Translations under genes and position numbers: made by a program
The notes under the pieces: model-generated
What the model was told of the DNA's origin: nothing
Seen by the model: the letters and a program-made list of their open reading frames with translations, nothing else
The model's database searches: none
In this document: positions 23,289 to 35,364 of the stretch, one piece after another
How positions within the stretch are numbered: the stretch's first letter is position 1
Layout of the letters: each line of letters starts with the position of its first letter
From: Gossypium raimondii
Lineage: Eukaryota > Streptophyta > Magnoliopsida > Malvales > Malvaceae
Assembly: GCF_025698545.1 (NCBI RefSeq)
Contig: NC_068570.1
Coordinates: forward strand, 58,795,924 to 58,859,923
Direction of reading: 5' to 3'
DNA length: 64,000 nt

Positions 23289-24859
23289 TGCATTACATGC
23301 ATATATATATATAACAAATGATTCAAAACATGCAGATTGGTTTATAGACAAAGATTTGGGAAAAAAAAAACAGGGTTTTTACCAGAAACCAAATAACAAT
23401 AATAATATATTGAGGGACAACGGCAAAAAAAATGAAGAAAACAAAGGCAACCCAAGAACAAGAGTTTCCCTACATGTCTTTATAAAACAGTAGCCAGTCT
23501 CTGGATGTTAGACTGGGGTTCTAAGTTCAAACTGTTAGTGACAAACTAATGCTGAGAAGAGAAAGCAATAGCCAATGAGATTGGCCAAAAAATTGTAGGG
23601 AAATTTCTTGATGTTGCTTATTCACCTAAACCCAACCTCCGTACGTTTTTCTTTTTCAATAGGTTTAAATTATTATTTTTATTTAAAAATCAAATCGGAT
23701 GAACCGGTTGAATAAGTTAATCGATGTAAGACTTAATTTTCTAATAGGTGACATCAAGAGCAGGTAGAGGTCTTGATTTAAAAATGGTAAAATCATAGAA
23801 TAAATTTCTTTTAAATTTGTGAGGTTATAAGATAATAAAATTATATTTTGGTCCCTATAAAAATTTATGTTTCAATTTTGGCTCTTTTTTTTAAAAAATT
23901 CTAGTTTTATCTATGTTGTTTTAATTTTTCAAATAAGTTAAACGATTGACTACGAAATATGTTTCATTCTCGTGAGCGAGAACCAAACTCTCAACCAGAT
24001 CATTAAGAGACAAGATGAGATACCGGTATAACACACCTCATTGTCGATTCAATTTATTCTCTACATCAAAAAAACTAAAATAAAGGATAAATTCTTTTTT
24101 CATTTACAATTGAACCTTAAACAAAATATTTCATTTACAAAATTATAAAAATATTAATTTTATTAACAAAATATATATATCTTTTTTTATTTCTCAATGT
24201 ATCTATCGGAACAAGCCCAGTAACTAATCCTCCGCATTCTGTAGTCTAGCCTTCACCTTTCATGGGTCTAGTCTTTTGACTTTTTACATTATTTGATTCA
24301 TATAATCACTTATAATATTATTAAAGGCTGTACGAATAAACCAAAAACATAATTTAATTATATATCTTCTCACTTTCAAAGTCATTATTAAGATTAATAT
24401 TAGATTTTGATGTTTTTTTTGATTTCTCAAAGTATTTACTTGAGTAAATCCAGAAATTAATCATTCGCATTCTGTAGACCTATTAAAGGGTAGATGCTGG
24501 TCGCGAGTTTTAAAACTGCTCCATATCCAGATCGAGGATTGAATCCTCAACTACTAATTAAGATAGGAAATACCCCTACCATCTCACCAGCTTTTAATTT
24601 TTTTGACCTATAATTTTAGAGTGTTAATTAATCCAAAAGCACATGGAGACGAGAATCTAAGCTATTAATATTTTAATTTTCATAAAAAAAATAAATGTAT
24701 TTTGTTTTGAACGGAAAATTTTGAAAGCATAAATAATAATCAATTTATTTAAATATTATGATCATACTTTGATGTCAACGAAAGCTTTGTTTATTTCTTG
24801 TTGGTTGAGTTTTGAGTTTGGAAGTGTATGCCCCTACATGTTCTTTATTTTTAATTAAA
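22947..24859. other. BOR4 upstream region and spacer, no gene seen
   Basis: The first ~600 bp should hold the BOR4 promoter and leader. A (ATACAT)n microsatellite is at 23237-23290. At 24170-24490 two diverged direct copies of a ~240-bp segment occur ('tttctcaatgtat' / 'tttctcaaagtat', each followed by 'gcattctgtag'), probably an old repeat. No open frame matches a known protein. Confidence 0.5.
23237..23290. repeat. (ATACAT)n microsatellite
   Basis: About nine hexamer units, 290-345 bp upstream of the BOR4-type start codon. Confidence 0.95.
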
Positions 24860-25620
24860 TTATCTTTCAAATGGATTTGGAGCTTTCTGGTCAACACTTT
24901 TATTCTTGCATGAGTCATCTGAAAACCCAAGATTTCCACCAATCCTATCTTGAATCTTTCCAACATCGGAATCTTTAGACACCAACGCCCAGATAACAAC
25001 TTCAAAATCATTCGGTGTGGTGCTGAACTTGTTGTTGAGTTTGGTCAAGAGAGTTGTCTTGCCAACGCCCCCCAAGCCATAGAGGCCAATGATCCCCGCA
25101 TCTTTATCCATGATGCAGCTCCATACCTTTTGGATTGTGGATTCTAGAGCAACTGGCTGCTCTACAGGTCTAACTACCACTGAAGCTGCGGGCTGATTCT
25201 CCGCTACTTTCTCAAAAACTCCTTTACTCTTATGATCACTTATTTCTTGAAGCATTTCGGCCACCTTTTTACCAAACTTGTAGCTAGACAAGTAATTCAT
25301 GGAAGCACAGCCGCCGAGACACAAGTTATTCATTTGTTGAGGGCCGTCTGCAATCAACTCTTCCGCCTCTGTTATCATAGTTTCTGCTTTTGAAAGCCAT
25401 AGCTGTACTTGCTCAAATGGCTTCAATAGTCGTTGTTCTGCAAGATCAACCTGCCTTAGCAGGTCGTTCCTTGTGCCTTCAGTTCTTGAAGAGCAGCAGA
25501 TAAAGTTGGAAGGGTTTGCTGAAGCTTGCACACGTAATTAGCATGTCCAGCAATGGAATCCAAGCCACGAAGGATGAAATTCTCTAAACCAATTTGGACT
25601 GAGCAGCATTAATTGCCCAT
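24860..25620 (-). pseudogene. CC-NBS-LRR (RPS5-type CNL) resistance gene, N-terminal piece, frameshifted and truncated
   Basis: CNL proteins are intracellular immune receptors. Reading downward from 25620, the coiled-coil start (IAGHANYVCKLQQTLP, SAALQELKAQ) is in one frame until about 25460. It then continues in another frame as RNDLLRQVDLAEQ, so there is a one-base frameshift. The second frame (25531-24860) runs through VQLWLSKAE, a Cys-rich NLCLGGCASMNYLSSYKFGK segment, then VVVRPVEQPVALES and the P-loop GLYGLGGVGKTT (about 25052-25081), then a kinase-2-preceding segment FEVVIWALVSKDSDVGKIQ and a stop. The remaining NB-ARC parts (kinase-2, GLPL, MHD) and the LRRs are missing. A functional product is unlikely. 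It lies 3' of the LRR remnant at 28440-28850 on the same strand, which must therefore belong to another copy. Confidence 0.85.
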
Positions 25621-26088
25621 GATTCTGGTGAAGGAAACTGAATGAGATGTGGATGCAAAGTGAATTGTTTGTGAATGAGTCAAAAATAAAGTTAGGTAAC
25701 GTGGAAAAGTCAAAGAAGACGGGGTTTGAACAGATTGAGGTGGAAGGCGATTGTGGCACAGTTATGAAGAGGATGCACATGAAATAAAGCTAAAGAAGAT
25801 GGGGTTTCAACCATTAGAGCTTTGATTATGAATAGTGAAGATAAAGCAAGCAGATTCACAGAGTCTATTATGGTTTGGGTTAATTGGTCTGTTATGGTGA
25901 CGTATGTGCTTACCTTATATCAATTAATATGAAATATAACCATAAATGTGAACCATCTTTTGAACCATTAAGATACCATTCTCTTTCTTTCATTATTAAT
26001 TATATCAATATTTTTAGTAAGATTTATCGCATTTTAAGTGAAAATTTCAATTTTGTTGTCACAGTTATTACTTGAATGAATTTTGTAA
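25621..26088. other. Upstream part of the CNL piece; no further gene seen
   Basis: AT-rich, with stops in all frames. The minus-strand sequence at 25540-25620 still shows a few CNL N-terminal-like codons. Beyond that nothing is recognisable. Confidence 0.4.
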
Positions 26089-28405
26089 CATGTAAATTCT
26101 GCCCAGTCCACTAAATAAAAATAATATAATAAACAAAACCTAATAAATAAAAGTCTAATAAACAATTCAGTCCATTTATAAAATATCAGATCCAAATTAC
26201 ATCAAGCTCAAACGGCCTAAATTAACAAAAAAAACTCTAATAGGCCATCCAACAACTTAAACTATTTTCAGAAAAAAAGAAAAAAAAAACCCCTAGTGCC
26301 GCAGTCACTCCTAGCCTCTGTCACCATCAACCGCTCCTCAACCACCACCTGCAAAGAACAGCAAAGAACACGCAAGAAACAGTGAAAAAATAGTAAAAAA
26401 AATATATAAAAATTATATGAAATGGCTATGAAAGCCATTGAACAAATTTGTAGGAGGTGTTTTTTAAAAAAGAAATAAAAAAAAAGCAATCAAAGTAATA
26501 AAATCAATAGAATAGCAAAATCCGAAGGTGATTTATTTTTCTTTTATTTATTTATTTAATTTTCAAGTCTTTTTATATATATGTAAAACATAAAATAAAA
26601 AGGGAAGGGTCTGGAACACTCACTGGGTGCTTCGGGCTCTGCCATTGTGGGTAGACGAGGTCATCACCTTCGATGGTAGGTGGTTCTGACGAGGAAATTT
26701 TTAAACTAAAAAACCAAAAGGTTTTTTTGAGATTTTTGGCGATTTGGTGGGTTTTTGGAAAAATTGATCCTAGATTCGGGCTCAAGGAGCCGAAATGACC
26801 AAAAAGGGGTTTTTTATACTTTTCCGACCATCGTGGACAGTGAGCCGTCGCCATGACCGTGGCGATCACACAAGAGAGCACGCACGGCTCCCTTCTTGGG
26901 ACCTAGGGTTATTTCAGAGAAAAGGGAAAGAAGAGATGATTTTTTTTAAGGTAGAGAGGAAATGAATTTTTTTTTCTAAAATTTTTGGTTTTATAGGCCT
27001 TCAAACTGACGCCGTTTTGGGAGTGACCTCAGACGCCCAAAACGATGTTTCATGGCCGACCCGAAGTCCTACCCGAGCCGATCCTAGGATCCACGTGTTT
27101 TTTGAGGGGGCCTATTTGCGCATTTGGTTCTTCCGCTTTTATAGCCTGTTTCAATGTAGTCCTATTTCTTTTTTTAATTTATACTCGTTTAATTTTAAGT
27201 TCTTTTATTTTGGTCTTTCTGAGAAACGGTGCACATAAAAAAATGGGTATTTTCCCATTTGGTCACTCCTCTTTTTCGCGTGTTACAATTTAGTTCTTTA
27301 TTTTTATTTTTATCCCGATTTTCCCCTAAAATTCTACTTAAGTTTTGATTTAGTCCTTCTTACATTTATGCACTTATTTTATCATAATTTAGACTCTTAA
27401 TTTCTGTTCAATGTTGATTTAATCCTTATTTATTTAATTTCAACCTGTCTAGATTTTTTATATTATTTTATGTATTATTTTATTTATTTATTTATTATTT
27501 CCTTTACTTTTTTAAATATTTAAAATTGATTTGTTTTCGTATTTCTTTTTATTGTGCATTTTTAATTTTAATTTTTTCTTTTGCCTTTATTATCGTTATT
27601 ATTTCATTATTTATTTATTTATGTATTACCCTTTTTATACTTTCAAAATTAGATTATTTACGTTTTTACTTGCACATTTATTGTTCTTGTTCTTGTTATT
27701 AATATTAATAATAATATTATTATACTTTCATATTTTATCATGCGTATTATTATCATGCCATTATTACTACAAATTGATGTTGCATTGTCATTTACTAGGA
27801 CATTTTTATTTTTCGTAAACCATCATTCTATTTTTTATATACTTCAATTTGATTTTATTATGGCTACAATCATGTCACGAACCGTGTTCAAATATATTTA
27901 CCCGTTTCTATACTTTGGCCGAATAAGCTAAATACACATTACTTTAAGTATTACATTCGTCTTTGCACGAGGTACAAAAAAGGAAAATTTTTCAAATCAA
28001 GGTTATGTTCATTATTTTGGAATTAAAAAAGTCGTATTCTTAACTTACGGAATATGACTTCCTTCTAAAACCGAGATAATCAAATATTTACTTTAAAATA
28101 AATAAAAAAACGAAATTTAAGTGATGATCAAATGAGGTTCATTCTTGTTCTTGAGGATCTAAGGCATTGTGTCTTAACTTACGGGACATGATCCTTTCTT
28201 CTCGATTAACTTGAAATAAGCCATTTTCGTGAAAATTAATCTAGTTAAGTAATGTCTTAATAAGGGATCGTATTTTAAATTCTCTTAAAATTTTTAATTT
28301 TCGACACTAAAGACATCAAGTAATCAACTAAGTACAAATTTTGGGCGTCACGAAGGTGCTAATCCTTTCTCGTGTATAACCGACTCCCGAACCCATTTCA
28401 TGAAT
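26089..28405 (-). mobile_element. LTR-derived repeat, copy 1 (~2.3 kb, truncated)
   Basis: This stretch is repeated almost base for base at 44562-46452 plus 57821-58150. It has no coding capacity. It begins with TGTAAATTCTGCCC and, near its right end, carries 'cgtgtataaccgactcccgaaccca', the reverse complement of a phrase found near the 5' end of the element at 46453 ('gagttcgggagtcagttacgt'). It is therefore an LTR (or LTR-rich) copy read on the minus strand. It is cut off at about 28405, roughly 150 bp short of the TGTCGAAACC-type terminus seen in copy 2, where CNL-related sequence resumes. Confidence 0.75.
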
Positions 28406-28439
28406 TTTATCTGTACCCATAGTACATTCAAATGTTGGA

Positions 28440-28850
28440 AACCTTTCAATTCATCTATAAGCTTGTCATTACCCCCATTCAAAATATTGATAATCTCTAT
28501 TTGTCGGCAACCACATTCTGAATATTTGCAACTTGGAAAAACTAGAGATCAAATGTTGTGGGATTTTAATGACATTGTTCATACACCTCAAGTCCAACGC
28601 TTTTAGTTTTGTCAGCGATTTCAACTCTATTGGCAACTCTGATATAGCAGTCAATGTTAGATCAAGACATTTTAGCGAAATCAATTCCCGTAGGCAGCGC
28701 TCGTAATCCCAAGTTTCCTGACAAATCCAAAACAATTAGTTGAGGTATAAATTAGAAGAAACCATCACTGGTCACTTCCAACCAATTTTTGTAAAGAAAC
28801 AATGTTCGAAGATTAGGGCTTTTGGGTGTTTCGTTGAGAACTTCAATCTT
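28440..28850 (-). pseudogene. CNL leucine-rich repeat remnant
   Basis: On the minus strand the frame at 28735-28469 reads CLRELISLKCLDLTLTAISE, then ELPIELKSLTKLKALDLRC and KIPQHLISSFSKLQIFRMW. These are typical RPS2/RPS5-type LRR units. Upstream (28740-28850) degraded LRR wording continues (KIEVLNETPKSPNLRTLFL, WLEVTSDGFF) with breaks. There is no start codon, no NB domain and several frame breaks. It is the 3' portion of a CNL copy located upstream of the CC-NB piece. Confidence 0.8.
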
Positions 28851-28959
28851 ATTTTCCATCACTGACATTCATTTTACACTTTTCCATGCCTTAATATTTG
28901 GTTCTTCTTGCTTTTACAAAAAAAAAAAAAAAAAACTATTCCCAATTGCTTCGAACTCA

Positions 28960-29120
28960 CGTGTAATCCATAAATCCATGTCACGGATGCACAGATAACT
29001 TCATACCTGGAAAACCTTTTTCACAACGATTATCAAAGGACTCATTAAGAAAAGAAGTGGATATGCCTTTGATAAATTCAGCTTCTCCAACACCTTCAAC
29101 TGGAACAGAAGGAGAAATCA
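28960..29120 (-). pseudogene. Unidentified coding-like relic, copy A
   Basis: The minus strand reads PVEGVGEAEFIKGIST followed by SFDNRCEKGFPG and a possible donor (CCAG|GTATGAAG). A diverged second copy is at 31790-32040. I do not recognise the family. Its place between CNL fragments suggests it belongs to a CNL gene, but that is an inference. Confidence 0.4.
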
Positions 29121-29169
29121 AATTTAACCATTAATATTTTAATAAGGAGTTGAAATGATCTTTTTAATA

Positions 29170-29679
29170 GAAATGCTAACTAAAATGTTAAAAAAAAAAA
29201 AAGAAGACAAAGGCAACCCAAGAATAGACCTGTCCATGGGCCTCAGGTTTTCCTTAAGAGGTCCTCAAATTTGGGCTAAGGGCAAGTTGAGCCTTAAGTT
29301 TATTGGGTCTTATCGGATTTTGAAACAAGTGGGGGCCAGTTGCCTATTAGTTGGAGTTGTCTTTGAAGTTAGACAGCATACACGATGTGTTTCACGCCTC
29401 TATGCTAAGACGGTATCAGTCTGATCCATCTCATATTGTTTTAGTTGATGAGATTGAGGTGCGGCTGGATTTGACTTTTGAAGAGGAACCAGTGCAGATT
29501 CTGGATTGAGAAGTTAAAGTCTTGAGAAGGAAGAACATTCTTTTGGTTAAGGTTCTGTGGTGGAATCAAGGTATTAAGCACACCACTTGCGAGCCAGAGG
29601 ACTCGGTTCGACAACAATATCCGCATCTGTTTGAGTTAGATAAATTTCGAGGCCAAAATTTTTTGAAGGAAGGAAGAGT
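29170..29679 (+). mobile_element. Ty3/gypsy pol 3' end (integrase C-terminal region), decayed
   Basis: Translated in shifting frames, this reads like the end of a gypsy integrase: GKLSLKFIGSYRILKQVG, then TRCVSRLYA, FEEEPVQILD, KVLWWNQG and EPEDSVRQQYPHLFE. Several frameshifts and stops are present. The rest of gag-pol is missing on the left. It is followed by a purine-rich tract ('gaaggaaggaagag') and then TGTAACG, the usual order polypurine tract then 3' LTR. Confidence 0.8.
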
Positions 29680-31340
29680 TGTAACGCCCAAAATTTTTGT
29701 TTTTGAATTGTTAAATTTTGTCAAGTAAATTGATTTGAGTTCAATGGATAAGTGTTTTGTTTATGTTCCTAAGGTCCTGTGTTCAAATCTCTTCTCTTTA
29801 ATTTTTGTTATTTTTATTCCAACTCTTGACTTAGAACATCTAACAAATCTTTAAATTTTGGGTAATTGTTGGCATGAAGGAGCTTCTTGGTTTAGTGGTA
29901 AGGCTTTAGCTTACCTAGAGGTCTTATGTTTGAATCTTGTGCATTCTTTTATGCTATTCCCTTGTTTATTCTTTCTTCTTCTGTGTTATTCTTATTTTTC
30001 TTCCTTCTTCTCTACTGTTGAAATGGGTTGTGCTAACGTCCATTTCTAGAGTTCATTGTTTGCCCGTAAGTGGTAAGAGGGAATAGGATTTGTAATCATA
30101 ACTCCTTTCGGTGATATGTGTTATCCGCTCACTTTTTGAGAATGTTATTTTTCGGTTTGTCGTAACAATGGACGCCTAATCATTCCTAATGTATGATTTT
30201 GTTAGGTGAGAATCAAGCCGCACATTTTCCGCTATCGGGTTGAGTATCGACAGTCTTCTCTTCAAAGGGTAAGTTATCAAATGCCCATATTAGGGGTTGG
30301 TTTGTGATAATTTAGTTTACAAGGATTGGATGTCTTGTGATTTTTAGGCTGAATGCTTTAGAAAGCAAGGGTCGATTCTCGTTTTTATCACTAATCCGTA
30401 AGTTGGGTGTCGTTCTAGGTACTAGATTTGCTGTTGTTGTGTTGGCGTCTAAAAACAATTAGGTGTGTTCCTCAATCTTGAAAAATCTGTGAATGACATA
30501 AAGCCAAAAACCAACTGTCAATGCCACACGACCATGTGCCAGCTCGTGTGGGCCTATTTTTAGTTAGGGTCGTGTTTTGAAGTGTGTTTTGAGTGCATAC
30601 TATAGGGTTTTCTAAGTGATATTCATGTTTTTAGTATATGAATATGTGGTTATGTCTTTGTATGAGTATTTTCTGAAAGCATGTTAATTGTAGTAATTTT
30701 GTATCTGGTCTGAAAATTCTGAGTATATCATTAGCATGTTTCTGATATGTAAGCATGTTTGATCTATATGCATCTGAATATCTAGTTATGCTAATTACTA
30801 CACGTGCATTACGGTGAGATAATTATGTGACAGAAAAAGTGTTGACAGTTTAATGATCTGCCTTATCTGGTGTTTTTACTATATACATCTGTTATGGCAC
30901 TTAAACTACATTTTTGGTGGCTTGACCACCCATATCTGATTTTGGCGGGTTACTGTATTATTTCTGACATCTTTGACTGCACATTTTTGTATAGTAACAT
31001 ATGCTCACTTATTAGTGTGTGGGGTTGGATGGGTATTTATTACCATATATGGTGTGTTGGGATGGATGGAGATGGTATGTAGCGGATGGGGGTAGAATAT
31101 GTATCTGTTATGTATTAGGGGTTGCATCGCATGATATCCCATACCATTTGTATCTGATCTGATTATCATGTTGCATCGCATAGTATGTCATGGTGTGTAT
31201 TCTGTACGATTTTTGGTTTCTATGTAATTTTGCTATCTATTCTGTTTGTATGGGCTAAGTTACACATTGAGCTTTGTAAGCCCACCCCATTTTTCTGACT
31301 TCTCAAGTAATCAACAAACTTAGGATTGGGCGGCGCGCAA
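29680..31340 (+). repeat. 3' LTR following the gypsy remnant
   Basis: Starts with TGTAACGCCC right after the polypurine tract. It contains 'cacacgaccatgtgccagctcgtgtgggcc', a phrase style also seen at 60690-60770, and many short duplicated motifs ('atgttgcatcgcat', 'gtatctgttatg'). The right end is not sharp: no matching CA end or target duplication was identified, so 31340 is approximate. Confidence 0.55.
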
Positions 31341-31789
31341 GAACTCGAATTAATTTCCTGGTTAATAAAATAAAACTATTTATGTTTTAATTTAATTTTG
31401 AACTTTTGGAATTGTAAATTTGTTTTTGGACTTTACTTTACGGTTTGGTTTATTTACGTCAGATTTTGGTGTTTTTATCATTAAACTACAAAAGCACATG
31501 ATTTATCAAATTAGAATCTTGGTTTTCAAAACTAAAACTCCGGAATCTCCGCTGCAAAGATTAAGCAATCAATTAAGTGATTTTTGTGAAATAAATAATT
31601 TTAACGAGCATTTTCTTAAAAACTTGTAAGAGATTTGCCAAAATTAATATTGCCGAAACACATGTTTTTTAAATTCAAAATTTGGGTTTAATTCGAGTTT
31701 ATGTAATTTCTCAAGACTCGACCATAGCGCTTAAGTCGAGTTTATGTAATTTTTTAAATTCAAAGTAGAGGAACAATATACTTGAAATT

Positions 31790-32040
31790 TAGGTTTACAG
31801 AATGTGATGAATGGTCTAAGTTCAAGAGTTTTAGAATTCTCTCCATTTTTGAATGATGGTCCCAGAGAAACATCTCTCAAGATTGGTGCTTGATGCATAG
31901 GTAACTTGATACCTTGAAAACTTTTTTCACAATGATTATCAAAGGAGTCATCAACAAAATGATCAGTGGATATGCCTTCGATAAATCCAGCTTCTCCACA
32001 CCTTCAACTGGAATGAGAAATCAACAGCTGACTTGAATAA
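31790..32040 (-). pseudogene. Unidentified coding-like relic, copy B
   Basis: The minus strand reads EAGFIEGISTDHFVDDSFDN, then HCEKSFQGIKLPMHQAP and SLGPSFKNGENSKTLEL in one frame. It is parallel to copy A at 28960-29120 (shared xFIxGIST, SFDNxCEKxF). It is longer and has a one-base deletion near its start. Not assigned to a family. Confidence 0.4.
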
Positions 32041-33183
32041 GCTAAGGCAAACAAATGAAAAGTTCATCCACAATGTAAATCTACTGTGAGGTCATGTCCC
32101 CCTCTCATAAAATATTTTTCATATTCATCAAACCACCTACAAAATTTAGTAAATGAGCTTTAATTTTTGTCCAAACTCATTTTTCGGATCTATTATTTTG
32201 CTTAACACTTTTCGAAAAGCCTTCAAGCTTGGGTGAGTAATCTGACCCATGATCAGGTCTACTAAACTCTTAGTCAAAACTTAATAATGTGCCACAAGGC
32301 ACAATTTAATTGGTCAGCATGCGATGTTAGCAAAAAAAAAATTAACAGTGTTAGGGCTAAATACCACTTTTTATAAATGGAATTAAAATTCAGGTACCAA
32401 ATTTGATATTTTATAAGTAGAGGTACCACATTGGAACAAACTCTAAAGTACAGGGGTCATTCATTCATTATCCTTTTTTTTTTCTGTTAACGCCTCCTGA
32501 TAGTTTCATTGGAGTAGATTTTTGTGAATATTTTTATAATTTTTAAATTATTTGTTGACGTAGCTTATAAGATAAATAGTATTATGTCAAAATAAAGTTG
32601 AACTATTACACGGATTGTCACACCCAATGGCAAAACTAGGGGGCTGGCAGGGGCCTGACCCCCTTAAAATGGAATTTTTATTATTATTTAGATCTCTTTA
32701 TAATTTATACAATTTTAAATTGGTAATAGTAAAATTACACTTTGACCCCGCAAAAAATGATAAAAATTTGATTTAATTCTTTAAAATTTATAAAGATATA
32801 GGATATTAAAGTGGTAAAATTACATTTTGGCCTCCCAAAATGATAAAAATTTGATATAATTCTTTAAAATTTATAAAGATATAGTCTATTAAAATAGTAA
32901 AATTATTTTTTACTATCATATAGAAATATACAATTTATTTCTGCCCCTCCCAAAAAAATTTATGAGTTCGCCCTTATCTCCAACTTCATTAAAAAGTTAA
33001 TATTTTAACTAACATTTTCATTTAAAAACACACATTGACTCTTTTTTAAAATTAATACCCAAATATAAATTAAAGAATAAGAATCAAATTAACAAAAGAT
33101 ATAAATATTAAGGATTAAATTTGTTATTATCCCTTTATTTTTTAACTACATGGAACTCGTCTCCATCACCATGGGATCATTTC
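32041..33183. other. Intergenic repeats, no gene seen
   Basis: Two tandem diverged copies of 'aaaatgataaaaatttgatttaattctttaaaatttataaagatata' wording (near 32755 and 32840), following 'ggcaaaactagggggctggcagggg', suggest an old non-autonomous element at about 32630-32980. No protein is recognised. Confidence 0.45.
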
Positions 33184-33810
33184 TCAAAACTCATAAAGGA
33201 GTTTCTCAAAACATGACATGTGAGAAATCCCCAAGCGAGTTGCCACTAACAAGCTCCCATCATTAATGGGAGTTGGTAATATTAAAACCTTGCCTTCATG
33301 ACTGACATCTGCTGGCCCCGTATGAATGGGGCGACCCCATCCAAAATCTGCTTCATACATAGGCAACCACAACCAAGAGTTTACAGCGAGGTTTGGGCAT
33401 CGGAAAGTGTGCGGCCCTCTAACCAAAGTGCTTAAATCAGACACTGTTTCAATGTAATCAAGAGCTGACCTCAAATATTCATCATTAATCTTCTTTAACC
33501 CTTCATGGATCCTCTTAATAGTATCAAGAAAGGATTCAGTGTTGAGATCACCAGCTTGAGTAACGAGTGCATTTATAAAGATAGCATTACCGAAGTAGCC
33601 TGGTGGGAGAGGAGGATTCAATTTAGATCGAGCATCAACTGGAAAGTACATCTTGGTAGGTTGGTCATCTGAGAGACCCCTTGCTTTACTTACGCAGCGC
33701 CATATATGTGCAGCCAAGATGTTGTAACTACTATACTTTGTACCACTACTGTTTGCAGCAGCTTTGGCTTTCAGGGCATTCAATTGATCAACTGTAAGCT
33801 TAAATGTGGA

Positions 33811-33815
33811 GACAG
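33811..33815. repeat. Target site duplication GACAG (left)
   Basis: Immediately before the left LTR. The same five bases, 42148-42152, follow the right LTR, and removing one copy plus the element restores the acyltransferase frame. Confidence 0.9.
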
Positions 33816-35352
33816 TGATACGAGTCATAAAGGCCCAATCCAAGTTCAAGAACGTGATGGGCTCAAATTGCCACAAGGCCCAATAACAAGATCAAAGGCC
33901 CGACAAATGCGATCCAAACTAAATGGGACCATTCAAGAGCTTGTTAGCAAGGCCTTAGATGCATACACGAGAGAACAAGAAAATCAAGATTCACTTTCTT
34001 GTTTTCAAGAAAATCAAGAAACCGAATCTTGGCCCAATTTTTTTGTTCAAGAGATTTCAAGAATCAAGAAAATCAAGATTTCAAATCTTGGAAATCTTGG
34101 TCCAAGAAACCAAATCTTGCACCAAAACGCATTGGATCTCCATTACGACGCCAACGACCCAATTTTGGTAGGAGATGGATCACGAGCCCAAATTCTTGAA
34201 GGCGAGGTCCAATAACCAAAATTTAGCCCAATCAAGAAATTTCTTCATACTTAGTTGAAAAATCAGGCCAAAATGTCAAAGGGCCCAATTTGTAAACATC
34301 TTACTTGTTTAATTTAATTTTTTAATCTTTAGGAGCATTACATGTAAAATTCGCCCAAAACAACCCATATAAGTGCATGGCGAATTTACCTTGTTATTTT
34401 ATTAATTAGGTTTAATTTTTATTAGTTACTTGTGAGATTAGGATTTGTTGGAGGCCTATATAAGCATTGGCCAGCCACCCTTTGTAAAAATCATCTTATT
34501 ATTATTTTTCTATCAAATTTGATTTGTTGAGTGCAGAATTTTCTTTGGGGTTTTCTCCAAGAATTCTCTCTTGAGTTTTCTTTAGAAGTTGTTTTAACAA
34601 TCTTTTGATTGTGGGAGCCATCTTCAACCTTCTTCTTGCCATCGATATTCTTTGGAGGGAGATTAGAGCCGTTTGAAGGAATTTGTGAATTCTTTCGAAT
34701 TCAAGGGTTCTTAGGACTTTTCTTTAATTCCTTCTGTTCAATTTATTTTCTTTATTATTGCTTGTGCCGATTCTTCTTCTAATTTTCTTTGCTGTTTTTG
34801 TTTGTGTTTCAGCCTTGATTAAACTCCAAGAACTCTTCGTTTAATCGATCCCTTTATTGGCAACAACTATTCGATCCAAAAATCCCCAAAATTTAGGGTT
34901 CTTGCCATTCTTTTTATTTCTTCTTGTTGGGTGAAATTAGGTCTTTGGAATTTGGGCATTCTTGGCGATTCAAGTTATTGATGATTAGCACTCTTTCTTT
35001 ACTTCCAAATTCGTTCAATTTCATTAATTTCTTTCTTTTCTTTTGTCGCCCAAATCCTAATTTTCTATTAAAGATCGATTGATTTAATTCGTTCTGTCGT
35101 TTAGTGTTCTTGAACAGATTCGCTTGTGGAGAATTGATCTTGGAGTTCGATTTTGTCTTCTTGAACTACGAAAACATCTATTCATTCGTTCTTTGTGTCT
35201 TGCTGTTCATTTAATTGAATTTGGGGATTTAATTCGGATCGATTAGTTTAATCTTGTTCTTTGTTTTAATTTCAGATCTGTTCGTTTAGAGCTTTCGAGG
35301 AGTTTCTCGTGACTTGGCAACTCGATCTTGGTCCGCGCATACCCCCGTATCA
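33816..35352 (+). repeat. Left (5') LTR of the gypsy element
   Basis: 1537 bp, TGATACG to CGTATCA. The first ~400 bp keep an open frame (see the polyprotein tail entry). Promoter-like 'gcctatataagcattgg' is at about 34453-34470 and may be the LTR TATA box; the sequence after it would be the R/U5 part. Confidence 0.92.
33850..34215 (+). other. Polyprotein C-terminal tail encoded inside the LTR
   Basis: The LTR start is open in one frame: GPITRSKARQMRSKLNGTIQ, ELVSKALDAYTREQENQ and onward to a stop near 34215. In the right LTR the same frame begins at 40605 but a one-base deletion at about 40689 breaks it. Since pol lies directly before the right LTR, this is best read as the C terminus of Pol continuing into the LTR, as in some plant gypsy lineages. 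A separate LTR ORF is the alternative. Confidence 0.6.
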
Positions 35353-35354
35353 TT

Positions 35355-35364
35355 TGGTATCAGA
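35355..35364 (+). other. Primer binding site (tRNA-iMet type)
   Basis: TGGTATCAGA starts two bases after the left LTR. It is complementary to the 3' end of plant initiator methionine tRNA; the match weakens after ten bases. Confidence 0.85.

Noticed and set aside
27531-27931. Hydrophobic open frames of ~60-95 codons (also copied at 45971-46380)
   Set aside because: They lie in the non-coding LTR-derived repeat, are low-complexity Phe/Leu/Tyr strings from T-rich DNA, and differ in frame between copies.
33706-33876. Plus-strand frame running from the HCT-like exon into the LTR as one protein
   Set aside because: The left part is antisense to the acyltransferase exon. The fusion arises only from the insertion point and is not a real gene.
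35355-35364. A tRNA gene at the TGGTATCAGA motif
   Set aside because: Only the ten-base complement of a tRNA 3' end is present, right after an LTR; this is a primer binding site.
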